A stretch of 64,000 nt of DNA from Nitrospirillum viridazoti CBAmc (GCF_000730165.1 NZ_CP022113.1:620001-684000); one strand, 5' to 3'. Positions 33,219-41,460 are shown, counted from the first letter of the stretch. Program-made: numbers and translations. Notes: generated from the sequence alone by a model not told the origin.

Positions 33219-35777
33219 CTAACCGGCCCGCTTTCGCGCCGGCCTTTTTGCCGCCTCCAAGGGCCGGGCCGCCGCCCGGAAATCCGCCCAGGGGTCGGCG
33301 GAGAGGGCAGCCAGCCGCGTGGGTGCCGTCATGACCGTGAAATAGGCGGGGCCGATGGCCGGGCTCAGTTCCTCCCACGCCATAGGCATGGAGACGGCCG
33401 CACCGGGTCGCGCGCGGGTGGAATAGGCCGCGACCGCCGTGGCGCCCCGCTGGTTGCGCAGATAGTCGACCAGGATCTTGCCGGTGCGCTTGGCCTTGGT
33501 GATGGTGGCCACGAAACGGTCCGGGCTGTCGGCGGCCATGGCGTCGGCGATGCCCTTGGTGAAGGCCTTCACAGCCGTCCAGTCGGCCTTGGGCTTCAGC
33601 GGCGCCACCACATGCAGGCCCTTGCCGCCCGTGGTCTTGACGAAGGCCGCCAGCCTCGCCTGCTCCAGCCTGTCCTTGATCTCGCGCGCAGCGTCGATGA
33701 CGGCCTGCCATGCCACGCCCTCCCCCGGGTCCAGGTCGAGGGTTATGGTGTCCGGCCGTTCCCAATCCTTGAGGGTCGAACCCCAGGGGTGGATTTCCAG
33801 CACCGCCGCCTGCACCAGGCCCAGCAGGCCATCCAGGTCGTTGACCGCGATCAGCGGCCCTTCCGCCGGCTCGGTCGGGTCGGGTACCTGGACGATGGCT
33901 TTGCTCAGCCCCTTCCAGGCATGCTTCTGGAAGAATTTCTCACCGGCGATGCCGTTGGGGCAACGCAGCAGGGCCAGCGGCCGCCCGACGATGAAGGGGG
34001 CAATGGACCGCCATATCTCCGTGTAATAGTCGGCCAAGCCGGCCTTGGTCACCCCCTCGTCCGGCCAATAGAGGCGGTCGGGGTGGCTCAGCTTCAGCAG
34101 GGGCTTGGGCTCCGCCCGGCCTACCGCGCGGGCGGTGCCCGCCGGCGCATTGGCGGCTGGTTCACGCACGACGTCTTTCGGGTCCTTGTCTTCCCGCAGG
34201 CCGCGGAAAGCGGCATGCCGGATGTTACCGTCGCCCGTCCAGGTGCGGAAGTCCACCTCCGCCACCAACTCCGGCCGGACGTAGCGCACCAGGCGCCGTT
34301 CCTCCGCCGTCAGGGTGTCCTCGAACGGGCTGTCTTGCACCCGCATGCGTTCCAGCCGGCGGAACAATTCTTCCGCCACCGAAACGGTATAGCCGGTGCC
34401 GACGCGACCGACGTGGCGCAACTTGCCCTCGTCATAGACCCCCATGACCAGGGAGCCGATGGCGCGGCGTGCGGTGGTGGAGGGGACGTAGCCCGCCACC
34501 ACGAATTCCTGCCGGTTGCCGCATTTGGACTTGATCCAGCCCTTGCCCCGGCCCGGCCGATAGGCGGCGTCGCGCACCTTGGAGACGATGCCCTCCAGGC
34601 TCAGGCGGCAGGCGTGGTTCAGCACCAGGCCGCCGGACTCATCAAAATGCTCGCTGTACCGCAGGGGATCGCCGGCTTCCGCCAGCAGGTCCTTCAGGGC
34701 CGCCTTGCGCCGTTCCAGCCCTACGCCGCGCAGGTCCCGGTCCTCCAGATAGAGAAGGTCGAAGGCGTAGAACAGGAAGCGGTCGCTGCGGCCCTCGCTG
34801 AGGTCGGCCTGCAAGGCGGAAAAGTCGGAGGCACCGGCCGCGTTTTCCACCACCAGTTCGCCATCGATCAGTGCCTTGCCCACCGGCAGCGCCGCCAGCG
34901 CCTCCGGCACTGCCTTGCCGAACTTCTTGGTCCAGTCCAGGCCGCCCCGGGTCAGCAGCTTCACCCGCCCCGCCTCGACGCGCGCCTGCAGGCGGTAGCC
35001 GTCGAACTTGATCTCATGCACCCAGCGCTCACCCACCGGGGGCTTGGCCTGTAGCGTGGCCAGGGCTGGCTCCACGAAATCCGGCAGCGGGCCGGCTTTG
35101 GCACCCTTCAGGGCGGGCGTCGCCGGCGTTTGCGCGCTCTTGGGCGCGGCCTTACGGGTCGGCGCGCGGGCCTTCTTCTCGATCTTGCCCGTTTTGGAGG
35201 ACCAGCCCGGTTCCTCCCCCGCCACCTCATTGATGACGCGGCCGGTCTTCACCGATTCCGGCCGCTCCTCCAGGATGTCGGGATCGCCCTCGCCCCGCGC
35301 CGCCTCATCCTCGCCCTTGATCAGCAGCCAGTTCTCGCGCTTCTCCCCCGGCCGCTTGTGCATGCGCACCAGGTGCCAATGGCCGCCCAGCTTTTCCCCG
35401 TGCAGCTCGAAATCCAGGTGGCCCTTGGCATAGCCCTTGTGGGCGTCGCCGATGGGCGACCATTCGCCCCGGTCCCAGACGATGACCGTGCCGCCGCCAT
35501 ATTCGCCCTTGGGGATGGTGCCCTCGAAGTCACCATAGTCCAGCGGGTGGTCCTCGACATGGACGGCCAGGCGCTTTTCGCCGGGTACCAGGCTGGGCCC
35601 GCGGGTGACGGCCCAGCTTTTCAGCACGCCATCCATTTCCAGGCGAAAATCATAGTGCAGGCGGGTGGCGTCATGCTTCTGTATGACGAAGCTGTGACCC
35701 GCCGTGCGGCCCTTGCGCCCCCGGGGCTCAGGCGTGGCCGCGAAATCGCGCTTCTTGTGGTAGGTCTCCAGCGCCAT
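33219..35777 (-). CDS. ligD: ATP-dependent DNA ligase D (LigD), three-domain
   Basis: An 852-residue LigD in PE-LIG-POL order. The 3'-phosphoesterase domain (about 5-165) has HDATRLHYDFRLEMDG with H35, H41, D43 and R45, and HVEDHPLDYGDFEG. A Lys/Pro-rich linker leads to the ligase domain (about 235-530) with the nucleotidyl-transfer Lys K257 in VHEIKFDGYR. The polymerase/primase domain (about 555-835) has KLSHPDRLYWPDEGVTK, the metal pair in ITLDLDPGEG and TTGGKGLHVV. All catalytic motifs look intact. The gene starts four bases after the stop of Ku 2, so Ku 2 and LigD are translated together; this is the core of bacterial end joining. Confidence 0.95.
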   Translation of the reverse strand: MALETYHKKRDFAATPEPRGRKGRTAGHSFVIQKHDATRLHYDFRLEMDGVLKSWAVTRGPSLVPGEKRLAVHVEDHPLDYGDFEGTIPKGEYGGGTVIVWDRGEWSPIGDAHKGYAKGHLDFELHGEKLGGHWHLVRMHKRPGEKRENWLLIKGEDEAARGEGDPDILEERPESVKTGRVINEVAGEEPGWSSKTGKIEKKARAPTRKAAPKSAQTPATPALKGAKAGPLPDFVEPALATLQAKPPVGERWVHEIKFDGYRLQARVEAGRVKLLTRGGLDWTKKFGKAVPEALAALPVGKALIDGELVVENAAGASDFSALQADLSEGRSDRFLFYAFDLLYLEDRDLRGVGLERRKAALKDLLAEAGDPLRYSEHFDESGGLVLNHACRLSLEGIVSKVRDAAYRPGRGKGWIKSKCGNRQEFVVAGYVPSTTARRAIGSLVMGVYDEGKLRHVGRVGTGYTVSVAEELFRRLERMRVQDSPFEDTLTAEERRLVRYVRPELVAEVDFRTWTGDGNIRHAAFRGLREDKDPKDVVREPAANAPAGTARAVGRAEPKPLLKLSHPDRLYWPDEGVTKAGLADYYTEIWRSIAPFIVGRPLALLRCPNGIAGEKFFQKHAWKGLSKAIVQVPDPTEPAEGPLIAVNDLDGLLGLVQAAVLEIHPWGSTLKDWERPDTITLDLDPGEGVAWQAVIDAAREIKDRLEQARLAAFVKTTGGKGLHVVAPLKPKADWTAVKAFTKGIADAMAADSPDRFVATITKAKRTGKILVDYLRNQRGATAVAAYSTRARPGAAVSMPMAWEELSPAIGPAYFTVMTAPTRLAALSADPWADFRAAARPLEAAKRPARKRAG

Positions 35778-35780
35778 GGC

Positions 35781-36665
35781 TCAGCTGGCCTTCCGTCGGG
35801 CGGGGACCGCCTTCGGCTTGGGCGCCGCCCGGGTGGAGCGGGATTTGGCGCGGTTGGCGTTGGATGCGGCCTTCTTGGCCACCGGCTTGCCGGCCAGCCC
35901 CGCGCTTTCCCGCAAGGCCGCCATGAGGTCGGTAGTCTTGGCCGGCGGCGCCCGTTTCCGCGCCGGCGGCGTCTTGCCCTCCAGCTTGGCCTTCACCAGG
36001 TCGGCCAGCGCCGCCTCGTACCGGTCGTCGAAGTCCTCAGGCTTGAAGACACCCTTCTTGGTCTCGATAATGTGCTTGGCCAAGTCCAGCATCTCGCCAT
36101 CGATCTTGATGTCGGCGATCTCATCGAAGGCCTGGGCAGCGGATCGCACTTCATAGTCGAAGTTCAGGGTGGTGGCGATCAGGCCGGCGCCATGGGCGCG
36201 GACCAGGACGGTGCGCACCCGCCGGAACAGCACCGTCTGCGCCAGCGCCGCCACCTTTTTGGCGCGCATGCCTTCGCGGATCAAGGCGAAGGCCTCATCC
36301 GCGTGCCGGTCGCTGGGCGCCAGGTAATAGGGCTTGTCGAAATAGACGTCGTCGATGTCGGCACAGGGGATGAAGGCCAGGACGGACAAGGTCTTGTCGC
36401 TTTCCGGCACGACGGCCGCCACCTCATCCGGCTCCAGCACCACATAGTCGCCGCGGGCAACCTCGTACCCCTTCACCTGCTCCTCACGGTCCACCGGCTT
36501 GCCCGTCTCGCTATCCACGAACTGCCGATGCACGCGGTGGCCCGTGGCCCGGTTGACCGTATGGAAGGCGATCCGTTCGGAGGATGAGGCGGCGGTGTAG
36601 AGCGCCACCGGGCAGCTGACCTCCCCGATCTTCAGGAACCCCTTCCAGTTCGCCCTGGGTGCCAT
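35781..36665 (-). CDS. ku: Ku protein 2 (non-homologous end joining)
   Basis: A 294-residue Ku starting MAPRANWKGFLKIGEVSCPVALYTAASSSERIAFHTVNRATGHRV. The core has VKGYEVARGDYVVLEPDEVAAV, KPYYLAPSD and EMLDLAKHIIETK. The tail is much longer and more basic than in Ku 1 (KKAASNANRAKSRSTRAAPKPKAVPARRKAS), a feature tied in other Ku proteins to DNA threading and LigD stimulation. It directly precedes ligD (stop and start three bases apart) and is driven by an EcfG-like promoter at 36698-36723. It is related to, but not a recent copy of, Ku 1, since the two differ throughout. Confidence 0.93.
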   Translation of the reverse strand: MAPRANWKGFLKIGEVSCPVALYTAASSSERIAFHTVNRATGHRVHRQFVDSETGKPVDREEQVKGYEVARGDYVVLEPDEVAAVVPESDKTLSVLAFIPCADIDDVYFDKPYYLAPSDRHADEAFALIREGMRAKKVAALAQTVLFRRVRTVLVRAHGAGLIATTLNFDYEVRSAAQAFDEIADIKIDGEMLDLAKHIIETKKGVFKPEDFDDRYEAALADLVKAKLEGKTPPARKRAPPAKTTDLMAALRESAGLAGKPVAKKAASNANRAKSRSTRAAPKPKAVPARRKAS

Positions 36666-36697
36666 GGCCGCCGCCTTCCACGTTAGGATGGCGACTC

Positions 36698-36723
36698 AAC
36701 GCCGGCGGCGGCGTGCAGGTTCC
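36698..36723 (-). promoter_or_regulatory. EcfG promoter candidate for the Ku 2-LigD operon
   Basis: On the minus strand GGAAC (36723-36719) is followed after 17 bases by CGTT (36701-36698), an exact match to the published alphaproteobacterial general-stress consensus. Its -35 adjoins that of the opposing promoter in the palindrome GGTTCCGGGAACC (36718-36730). Confidence 0.65.
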
Positions 36724-36724
36724 G

Positions 36725-36750
36725 GGAACCTTGGGCGGCGGGGCACGGTT
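36725..36750 (+). promoter_or_regulatory. EcfG promoter candidate for the metallopeptidase gene
   Basis: GGAAC at 36725-36729, 16 bases, CGGTT at 36746-36750. It is back to back with the Ku 2 promoter and identical in layout to sites at 2582 and 31646. Confidence 0.5.
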
Positions 36751-36794
36751 TAAGGCGCGCCATCAGCGGGGCCATCAGCGGGGGAGATCCGAGC

Positions 36795-37874
36795 GTGAAG
36801 CTGTTCAACTGCCAGTCTTGCGGCCAGATGCTGTATTTCGAGAATCGCGTCTGCGAACGCTGCGGCCACCGGCTGGGCTATCTGCCCGATGATGACAAAA
36901 TGCATGCGGTCGAGGCGGCAGGGGACGCCTGGCACGCCTTGGGCGCGCCCGAGCAGCTCTACAAGTTTTGCGCCAACGCGGAGTTGGATGCCTGCAATTG
37001 GCTGCTGCCGGCGGGATCGGAGGAAACCTTGTGCGTCGCCTGTCGCCACAACCGCACCATCCCCGACGTGTCCTGTTCCACGGCGCTGGCCCAATGGCGC
37101 AAGATCGAGCTGGCCAAGCACCGCCTGTTCTACACCCTGATCAAGCTGGGCCTGCCCCTGGCCAACCGGACGGACGACCCGGAGGGCGGCTTGGCCTTCG
37201 ACTTCCTGGAGGACCCGCCCCAGGGGACGTCCGAAGGCGCGATCATGACCGGACATGACAACGGCCTGATAACATTGGCCTTAAAGGAGGCCGACGATGC
37301 AGAGCGGGAGACGCGCCGCACCCAATTGCATGAGCCCTACCGCACCCTGCTGGGCCATTTCCGGCATGAGATCGGTCATTACTACTGGGACCGGCTGGTG
37401 CGCGACGAAAACCGGCTGGAAGCCTGCCGCGCCCTGTTCGGTGACGACCGGCAGAATTACGGCGCCGCCCTGCAACGCCACTACGACCAGGGTGCCCCGG
37501 CCGACTGGCAGCAGAATTTCATCAGCGCCTATGCCACCAGCCACCCGTGGGAGGATTTCGCGGAGACCTGGGCGCACTACCTGCACATCATCGACACGTT
37601 GGAAACGGCCCATGCCTTTGGCATGCGGGTGCGCCCCACCGTGGACCGTACCGGCGACCTGTCTGCCAAGGTCGACTTCAATCCCTATCGCCACGGCACC
37701 ATCGCTGACATCGTGGAGGCTTGGCTGCCCATCGCCTTCGCCGTCAACAGCATCAACCGCAGCATGGGACAGGCGGACTTCTATCCCTTCATCCTGACCC
37801 CGGCCGTCATCGCCAAGCTGGGTTTCATCCACGACCTGGTGGGCACCGACCGAACGGCCAAGGCGGCGGCGTGA
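36795..37874 (+). CDS. Zinc-ribbon putative metallopeptidase (COG4307 type)
   Basis: A 359-residue protein starting at GTG 36795 (GGGGGAGATCC before it). The N-terminus is a zinc ribbon (NCQSCGQMLYFENRVCERCGHRLGY), with further Cys pairs at CNWLLPAG...LCVACRHNRTIP. A metalloprotease motif HEIGHYYWDR (H191, E192, H195) and downstream EDFAETWAHY, which may give the third ligand, place it in the putative zinc-binding metallopeptidase family. Substrate and role are unknown. It is divergent from the Ku 2-LigD operon, and the two share a 13-base palindrome made of opposed EcfG -35 elements, so it is probably a stress-response gene. A hairpin at 37901-37925 follows. Confidence 0.82.
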   Translation: MKLFNCQSCGQMLYFENRVCERCGHRLGYLPDDDKMHAVEAAGDAWHALGAPEQLYKFCANAELDACNWLLPAGSEETLCVACRHNRTIPDVSCSTALAQWRKIELAKHRLFYTLIKLGLPLANRTDDPEGGLAFDFLEDPPQGTSEGAIMTGHDNGLITLALKEADDAERETRRTQLHEPYRTLLGHFRHEIGHYYWDRLVRDENRLEACRALFGDDRQNYGAALQRHYDQGAPADWQQNFISAYATSHPWEDFAETWAHYLHIIDTLETAHAFGMRVRPTVDRTGDLSAKVDFNPYRHGTIADIVEAWLPIAFAVNSINRSMGQADFYPFILTPAVIAKLGFIHDLVGTDRTAKAAA

Positions 37875-37900
37875 GGGTTTCCGGCCATCGTTCCGGCACC

Positions 37901-37925
37901 GCATCTGTCTTGCCAGGACAGATGC
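37901..37925 (+). terminator. Hairpin after the metallopeptidase gene
   Basis: GCATCTGTC (37901-37909) pairs perfectly with GACAGATGC (37917-37925); GACTTTTCTT follows. This is a plausible terminator. Its TCTGTC...GACAGA arms recur at 39241-39258 beyond the ROK gene, so an operator role is an alternative. Confidence 0.55.
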
Positions 37926-37934
37926 GACTTTTCT

Positions 37935-37955
37935 TGTGACTTGCCGATTGTCACA
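37935..37955. promoter_or_regulatory. Inverted repeat upstream of the ROK gene
   Basis: TGTGAC (37935-37940) and GTCACA (37950-37955) are perfect arms nine bases apart, 57 bases before the ROK start. The spacing is too wide for a CRP box; autoregulation by the ROK protein is possible. Confidence 0.3.
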
Positions 37956-38011
37956 GGCCAGACTGGGGTGTAATCCGACAGCGATGTCATCACCAGGACA
38001 GGCAACAGGCC

Positions 38012-39232
38012 ATGCTCGACGGCCACGGTCACGTTGACGCCCTCCACGCCATTGCCGCCAGCCTGTCCGGCACCAACCTGGAGCGGGCCAGCGACCATAA
38101 CCAGCGCGTCACCCTGCAGGCCATCCGCGTCAGCGGCCAGATCACCCGCGCCGAACTGGTGGAACTGACGGGCCTGACGCTGCCGGCCATCGCCAACATC
38201 ACCAAGCGACTGCTGGCCGAGGGGCTGATCGTGGAGGCCGGGCGCCAGCACGGCGGCCGGGGACAGCCCGCCATCCTGCTGGAGATGAACCCGGACGGCT
38301 GCTTTTCCATCGGCGTCACCATCGACCGCGACCACATCACCCTGGTGGTACTGGACCTGCTGGGCACGGTGCGGGCGCGCGCCTCGCGGGAGATCGACCT
38401 GGCCCCGCCGGAGGTGGTGGCCCAGTTCTTCCGGACGGAAATCTCCGCCATCCTGACGGCCACGCGCCTGCCCCTGTCGCGCTTCATCGGCATCGGCGTC
38501 GCCATGCCCGACGATATCGGCCGCGTCAGCCTGGCGCGTTGGCCCCAGGCCTATGCCGCCTGGCGCGACGTGGACGTGGCCCGCCTGTTCGCCGACGTGC
38601 TGCCCCTGCCCGTGTTCGTGGAAAACGACGCCACCGCCGCCGCGCTGGGGGAGTTGCAGTTCGGCCACGGCCTGCGCCATCGCAGCTTCTTCTACATCCT
38701 GATCAGCGGTGGCCTGGGCGGCGGCATCGTCGTGGACGGCAGCCAGTTCCGCGGCGCGCGGGGCCGCAGCGGAGAGATCGGCTTCCTGCCCGTGCGGTCG
38801 GACCGCACCACCGCCCGCACCCTGCAGGAAGCAGTGTCCCTGTCCGCTTTGTACGACCGCCTGGCCGCCGCCGGCTACACCGTGGACGAGCCCGAACAGC
38901 TGTGCCGGCTGGCCGGCACCCCGGCTGAAGCGGTGGTGGAAGAGTGGATAGAGCTGGCGGCCGACCTGATGACCGACCCGCTGGTGGCCACGAACTGTCT
39001 GGTCAATCCCGAGGCCATTTTCCTGGGCGGGCGCCTGCCCGCCCCGCTGGTGGACAAGCTGGCCGCTGCCCTGAACCATCGCCTGGGCGAATTGCGGGAC
39101 ATCCCCCAGGTGGCACCCGTGCTGCGCGCCGCCATGGCCGCGGACGCGCCCGCCGTGGGTGCCGGTATGCTGCCCTTCACCGACCGCTTGCTGCCCAGCC
39201 GCGCCGCCCTGATGAAGACAGCGGACAATTGA
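38012..39232 (+). CDS. ROK-family transcriptional regulator
   Basis: A 406-residue protein with an N-terminal winged helix (DHNQRVTLQAIRVSGQITRAELVELTGLTLPAIANITKRLLAEGLIVE) and a ROK sugar-kinase-like domain (FSIGVTIDRDHITLVVLDLLG, FVENDATAAALGELQFG, GGLGGGIVVDG, GRSGEIGFLPV). The usual ROK zinc motif CxCGxxGCxE after the GEIG block is missing; Arg/Thr residues stand there instead. That lack, and the HTH, argue for a regulator without kinase activity. The effector is likely a sugar. It precedes a secreted carboxylesterase gene on the same strand by 100 bases, which contain two inverted repeats, and it may control that gene. Confidence 0.88.
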   Translation: MLDGHGHVDALHAIAASLSGTNLERASDHNQRVTLQAIRVSGQITRAELVELTGLTLPAIANITKRLLAEGLIVEAGRQHGGRGQPAILLEMNPDGCFSIGVTIDRDHITLVVLDLLGTVRARASREIDLAPPEVVAQFFRTEISAILTATRLPLSRFIGIGVAMPDDIGRVSLARWPQAYAAWRDVDVARLFADVLPLPVFVENDATAAALGELQFGHGLRHRSFFYILISGGLGGGIVVDGSQFRGARGRSGEIGFLPVRSDRTTARTLQEAVSLSALYDRLAAAGYTVDEPEQLCRLAGTPAEAVVEEWIELAADLMTDPLVATNCLVNPEAIFLGGRLPAPLVDKLAAALNHRLGELRDIPQVAPVLRAAMAADAPAVGAGMLPFTDRLLPSRAALMKTADN

Positions 39233-39240
39233 GGCCGCCC

Positions 39241-39258
39241 TCTGTCCTGTCGGACAGA
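39241..39258. promoter_or_regulatory. Inverted repeat between ROK and carboxylesterase genes
   Basis: TCTGTCC-N4-GGACAGA has perfect seven-base arms. Its arms resemble those at 37901-37925 before the ROK gene. It may be a short terminator or a ROK operator. Confidence 0.4.
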
Positions 39259-39273
39259 AAGCTGTGCTTGATT

Positions 39274-39287
39274 AAGTAAAACAACTT
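39274..39287. promoter_or_regulatory. AT-rich motif AAGTAAAACAACTT before the carboxylesterase
   Basis: A 14-base sequence with arms AAGT/ACTT, 46 bases before the GTG start. An 11-mer within it (TAAAACAACTT) recurs with one change, inverted, at 45636-45646 before the GH2 gene. AT-rich sites of this kind are typical for ROK regulators. Confidence 0.3.
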
Positions 39288-39332
39288 CCTTTAATTGGGC
39301 CGCAACCACAAGCGCCTGGGGAGGGCGGCCCG

Positions 39333-40853
39333 GTGATCCAACGGATAATCCAGACGCTTTTGGCGCTGGCCCTATTGCTGGGTGGCACGGTGCCGGCTGA
39401 CGCCGCGGCGCCGCCACCCGTGGTAGAGGTCATCACCAGCAGCGGCGCCCTGCGCGGCACGGGTGATGGCAGGGGCGGCGCCCTGTTCCGGGGCATCCCC
39501 TTCGCCCAGCCGCCCGTGGGCCCGCTGCGCTGGCAGCCGCCACAGCCCCTGAGCTGGGCCGGGGTGCGCGACGCCACCCATCCCTCGCCGCCCTGTCTGC
39601 AACGCGGCTATGGCTGGAACGACGCCCTGGCCACGCGCAGCCAGGAGGATTGCCTGTACCTGGACATCCGCACCCCGGCCCTGCTGCCACGCGCCGCCCT
39701 GCCCGTGATGGTTTGGATCCATGGCGGCGCCAACCGGGCCGGGGCGGCCGACGGCACGGTGCTGTCCAGCCTCGCGGATCAAGGTGTGGTGCTGGTGGCC
39801 ATCCAGTACCGGCTGGGCACCTTCGGCTTCCTGTCCTTACCCGAGCTGACGGCGGAGTCCCCGCACCACGCCTCGGGCAATTATGGCCTGATGGACCAGA
39901 TGGCGGCGTTGGCCTGGATCCGCCAGAACATCGGCATCTTCGGTGGCGATCCCGGCAACATCACCATCTTCGGTGAATCTGCCGGCGGCCAGGATGTGGG
40001 ACAGCTGATGCTGGCGCCCGATGCCCGCGGCCTGTTCGCCAAGGCCATCGGACAGAGCGGCACCGCCGGCTTCGGCGTCGCGCCCCGCACCCTGGACGAG
40101 AATGAGGCCCTGGGCCAACAGCTTCTGGATAAGGCGGGGGTGAAAAGCCTGGCGCAGTTGCGCACCCTGTCCGGGGCGGACATCCTGGCGGCCACGGACA
40201 GGCTGAAGCCCGTCACCATCGCTGATGACAGCTTCATATGGCTGCAGGCCGTCATCGACGGCTGGATCCTGCCCCAGGCGCCGGAGGACCTGCTGGCCAG
40301 CGCCGCACCCGTGCCGCTGATGATCGGCAACAACGCCCGCGAACTGACGCTCTACGGCGGACCGGATGCCGTGGTGCCCACCATCCGCCAGGCCTTCGGC
40401 CCCAACGCGGCGAAAGCGCTGGCCTTTTACGGCATCAAAGGCACCGCCCTGCCCGCACCGGACACGCGCCTGGGTGACGTGGCGACGCAGCTGGCCGATG
40501 ACCTGACCTTCCGCTGTCCCACCCTGCATGTGGCGGCGGTGCACGCCGCCGGCGGACATCCCACCTGGGTCTATCATTTCGACCGCAGCCCGGCACAGGG
40601 CGCCGTCACCCACGGCAGCGACCTACCCTTCGTCTTCGACGGGCGGCCCGCCGGCATCCCTGACGACGACACACCCACCCTGCAACGCTATTGGGTCAAC
40701 TTCGCGCGCAACGGCGACCCCAACGGCCAAGGCCTGGCCCACTGGCCCGCCTACGACGCCACGGGCGCTTACCTAGCCTTCACCGATGCCGGGCCGCAGG
40801 CCATGACAGGCCTGCGCGGTTCCCTGTGCGGCCTGCGCCCGCCCACACCGTAG
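39333..40853 (+). CDS. Secreted type B carboxylesterase
   Basis: A 506-residue protein with a signal peptide (TLLALALLLGGTVPADA), starting at GTG 39333 behind GGGGAGGG. It is a carboxylesterase/lipase type B (PF00135): FRGIPFAQPPVGPLRWQPP, the EDCLYLDI signature, oxyanion region VWIHGGAN, nucleophile elbow FGESAGG, and the probable catalytic His in GAVTHGSDLPFVF; the acidic member is likely in the ARELTLYG region. The substrate (acetylated sugar, lipid or xenobiotic ester) is not readable from sequence. It follows the ROK regulator gene, which hints at a carbohydrate link. Its stop is seven bases from that of the opposing TetR gene. Confidence 0.87.
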   Translation: MIQRIIQTLLALALLLGGTVPADAAAPPPVVEVITSSGALRGTGDGRGGALFRGIPFAQPPVGPLRWQPPQPLSWAGVRDATHPSPPCLQRGYGWNDALATRSQEDCLYLDIRTPALLPRAALPVMVWIHGGANRAGAADGTVLSSLADQGVVLVAIQYRLGTFGFLSLPELTAESPHHASGNYGLMDQMAALAWIRQNIGIFGGDPGNITIFGESAGGQDVGQLMLAPDARGLFAKAIGQSGTAGFGVAPRTLDENEALGQQLLDKAGVKSLAQLRTLSGADILAATDRLKPVTIADDSFIWLQAVIDGWILPQAPEDLLASAAPVPLMIGNNARELTLYGGPDAVVPTIRQAFGPNAAKALAFYGIKGTALPAPDTRLGDVATQLADDLTFRCPTLHVAAVHAAGGHPTWVYHFDRSPAQGAVTHGSDLPFVFDGRPAGIPDDDTPTLQRYWVNFARNGDPNGQGLAHWPAYDATGAYLAFTDAGPQAMTGLRGSLCGLRPPTP

Positions 40854-40860
40854 GCGCGGA

Positions 40861-41424
40861 TCACGCCGGCAGCAGACCCGCCGCGCGGTAGCTGTCGACC
40901 AAGGTGTCGTACAGGGTGATGTCCGCGCGGCTGCGCGCCATCAGCTGCGCGCCCGAAATAGCAGCGAAGATGGCGCGCGCCCGCGCCTCTGCCTTATCAG
41001 GCGCCACGATGCCGGCAGCCACCAGCCCCTTGGCCAGCCAGGCGACGTTGACGTCGGCGAAGGCCCGCACCTCCGCCTTGACGATGTCCGGCAGGTCATC
41101 GACTTCTGCGGACATGAAGCTGCACAGGCAGAGGCGGTTGTCGTTTTCCAGCGCACGGCGGAAAGCCTGCGGATACCGCCGCAGGGCGGCGGCGGCATTC
41201 GGCACCTGGTCCGCCATGGCCTCCAGCTCCACCGCCGTATCCTCCCAATAGCGCTTGGCCACCGCGGCGGCCAGGTCAGCCTTGCTGGGGAAGTGGTGAT
41301 AGATGCTGGCCGCCTTGATGCCCACCGCCGCCGCCAAGTCCCGGAAATTCAGGCCGCTATAGCCGTGCGCCTGCGCGATCTGCCGGGCCGCGGCCAGGAT
41401 CGCTTCCTTGGAGTTCGTGCTCAT
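40861..41424 (-). CDS. TetR-family regulator, divergent from amidase
   Basis: A 187-residue TetR protein. The HTH is YSGLNFRDLAAAVGIKAASIYHHFPSKADLAAAVAKRYWED, in the standard position (about 20-60), followed by an all-helical ligand domain of average length. It is divergent from the amidase gene, and the 101-base gap holds two near-identical 20-base palindromes (41441-41460, 41496-41515) that bracket a sigma-70 promoter for the amidase; this protein is the obvious binder. The ligand is unknown. It is convergent with the carboxylesterase gene. Confidence 0.88.
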   Translation of the reverse strand: MSTNSKEAILAAARQIAQAHGYSGLNFRDLAAAVGIKAASIYHHFPSKADLAAAVAKRYWEDTAVELEAMADQVPNAAAALRRYPQAFRRALENDNRLCLCSFMSAEVDDLPDIVKAEVRAFADVNVAWLAKGLVAAGIVAPDKAEARARAIFAAISGAQLMARSRADITLYDTLVDSYRAAGLLPA

Positions 41425-41440
41425 TCTTTCGCCCCGTTAA

Positions 41441-41460
41441 CCTAACAACCGTTAGATAGG
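41441..41460. promoter_or_regulatory. TetR operator 1
   Basis: CCTAACAACCGTTAGATAGG, an imperfect palindrome that matches operator 2 at most positions. It lies 17 bases from the TetR start codon, so it likely serves autorepression. Confidence 0.65.

Noticed and set aside
32527-33765. Extended GST frame reaching into ligD
   Set aside because: The upstream part is merely the open second frame of ligD; the AGGAGG site fixes the start at 33141.
37935-37955. CRP site (TGTGA...TCACA) before the ROK gene
   Set aside because: The arms are separated by 11 bases between TGTGA and TCACA instead of the six needed by CRP; kept only as a generic inverted repeat.
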